Positions 4,940 to 5,154 of a stretch of 5,154 nucleotides of DNA are shown in pieces. The position numbers and the translations under genes were made by a program. Position 1 is the stretch's first letter; each line of letters starts with the position of its first letter. The stretch is from contig DIPA01000027.1 of the NCBI GenBank assembly GCA_002427055.1, forward strand, positions 37,313 through 42,466. The letters run 5' to 3'. The notes beneath the pieces were generated by a model. The model had not been told where the DNA came from, did no database searches, and saw only the letters and a program-made list of their open reading frames with translations. This DNA comes from Firmicutes bacterium UBA5500 (GTDB lineage: Bacteria; Bacillota; UBA994; UBA5500).

Positions 4940-5154
4940 TTGTCTGTATCCATGAGCAACGATAGACGATGGCCCTTATTTGAGTTTGCCTATTGTAAGG
5001 ATTTTGAAGGTATGCTTGATGAATTAAGCCAACCACCTCTGGCAGCTAAAGAAGATTGGAGCTTCCGCAAATCTAGTTCGGAGCAACAGCAATATAAACA
5101 TCCCATTCTATATAATTATATTCAGCATACATTTAAGAGGCTGAAAGAAGAATA
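4940..5154 (+). CDS. DUF3825-like protein, N-terminus (partial)
   Basis: The first 71 codons of a gene that runs off the window, divergent from the desulfhydrase gene. The TTG start at 4940 is backed by GAAAGGA at ideal spacing; ATG at 4952 is the alternative and would shorten the protein by four residues. The peptide contains WPLFEFAYCKDFEGMLDEL near the start, then EDWSFRK, and HPILYNYIQHTFKRLKEE at the visible end. This pattern (LFEFAY, a Trp-Ser/Asp-aromatic segment, PIL.NY...TF.RL) resembles the N-terminus of DUF3825 proteins as I remember them, a family of unknown function sometimes found with OST-HTH/LOTUS RNA-binding domains. There is no signal peptide or membrane segment in the visible part. 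The coding call is strong; the family call is moderate, made from memory on a fragment. Confidence 0.7.
   Translation, partial: MSVSMSNDRRWPLFEFAYCKDFEGMLDELSQPPLAAKEDWSFRKSSSEQQQYKHPILYNYIQHTFKRLKEE

Overview
The window looks like chromosomal DNA from an anaerobic, moderate-GC Firmicute (Clostridia or Negativicutes-like). The reasons are a 2Fe-type desulfoferrodoxin, strong AGGAGG-type ribosome binding sites, a Fur/PerR-style AT-rich operator, GTG and TTG starts, a lipoprotein signal peptide and a DppA-type D-aminopeptidase. The genus cannot be fixed from sequence alone.

Layout. Positions 1-351 hold no recognisable gene. They carry two adjacent strong hairpins and then a leader with several further potential stems, running into a GTG-started gene. 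Positions 352-1891 are a two-gene plus-strand unit of tandem cyclophilin-type peptidyl-prolyl isomerases: a secreted lipoprotein form with an extra N-terminal region, then a compact cytoplasmic form. Four bases after the second stop codon there is a near-consensus sigma-A promoter (TTGACC, 17 bp, TATAAT). It overlaps a perfect 17-bp palindrome of the Fur/PerR type and drives a superoxide reductase (desulfoferrodoxin, 1954-2334). A strong inverted repeat follows that gene.

From 2586 to 4750 the genes lie on the minus strand: a DppA-like M55 zinc D-aminopeptidase (2586-3392) and, upstream of it, a PLP-dependent D-cysteine desulfhydrase-like enzyme (3761-4750). The roughly 370 bp between them hold a short plus-strand coding relic with its own plus-oriented terminator hairpin, possibly the decayed end of a small mobile element. 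At the right edge, divergent from the desulfhydrase gene, a TTG-started gene begins at 4940 and runs off the window. Its N-terminus resembles DUF3825 proteins.

Functional reading. The left part combines protein folding with oxygen-stress defence: the superoxide reductase is probably derepressed by peroxide or metal change through the palindrome, and may also receive read-through from the isomerase genes. The right part handles D-amino acids: the M55 enzyme releases D-amino acids from peptides, and the desulfhydrase degrades D-cysteine or related D-amino acids. No CRISPR array, tRNA, rRNA or complete insertion sequence was found. Nothing here clearly amounts to an undescribed system. The best leads are the structured leader, the plus-strand relic at 3524-3738 and the uncharacterised gene at the right edge.
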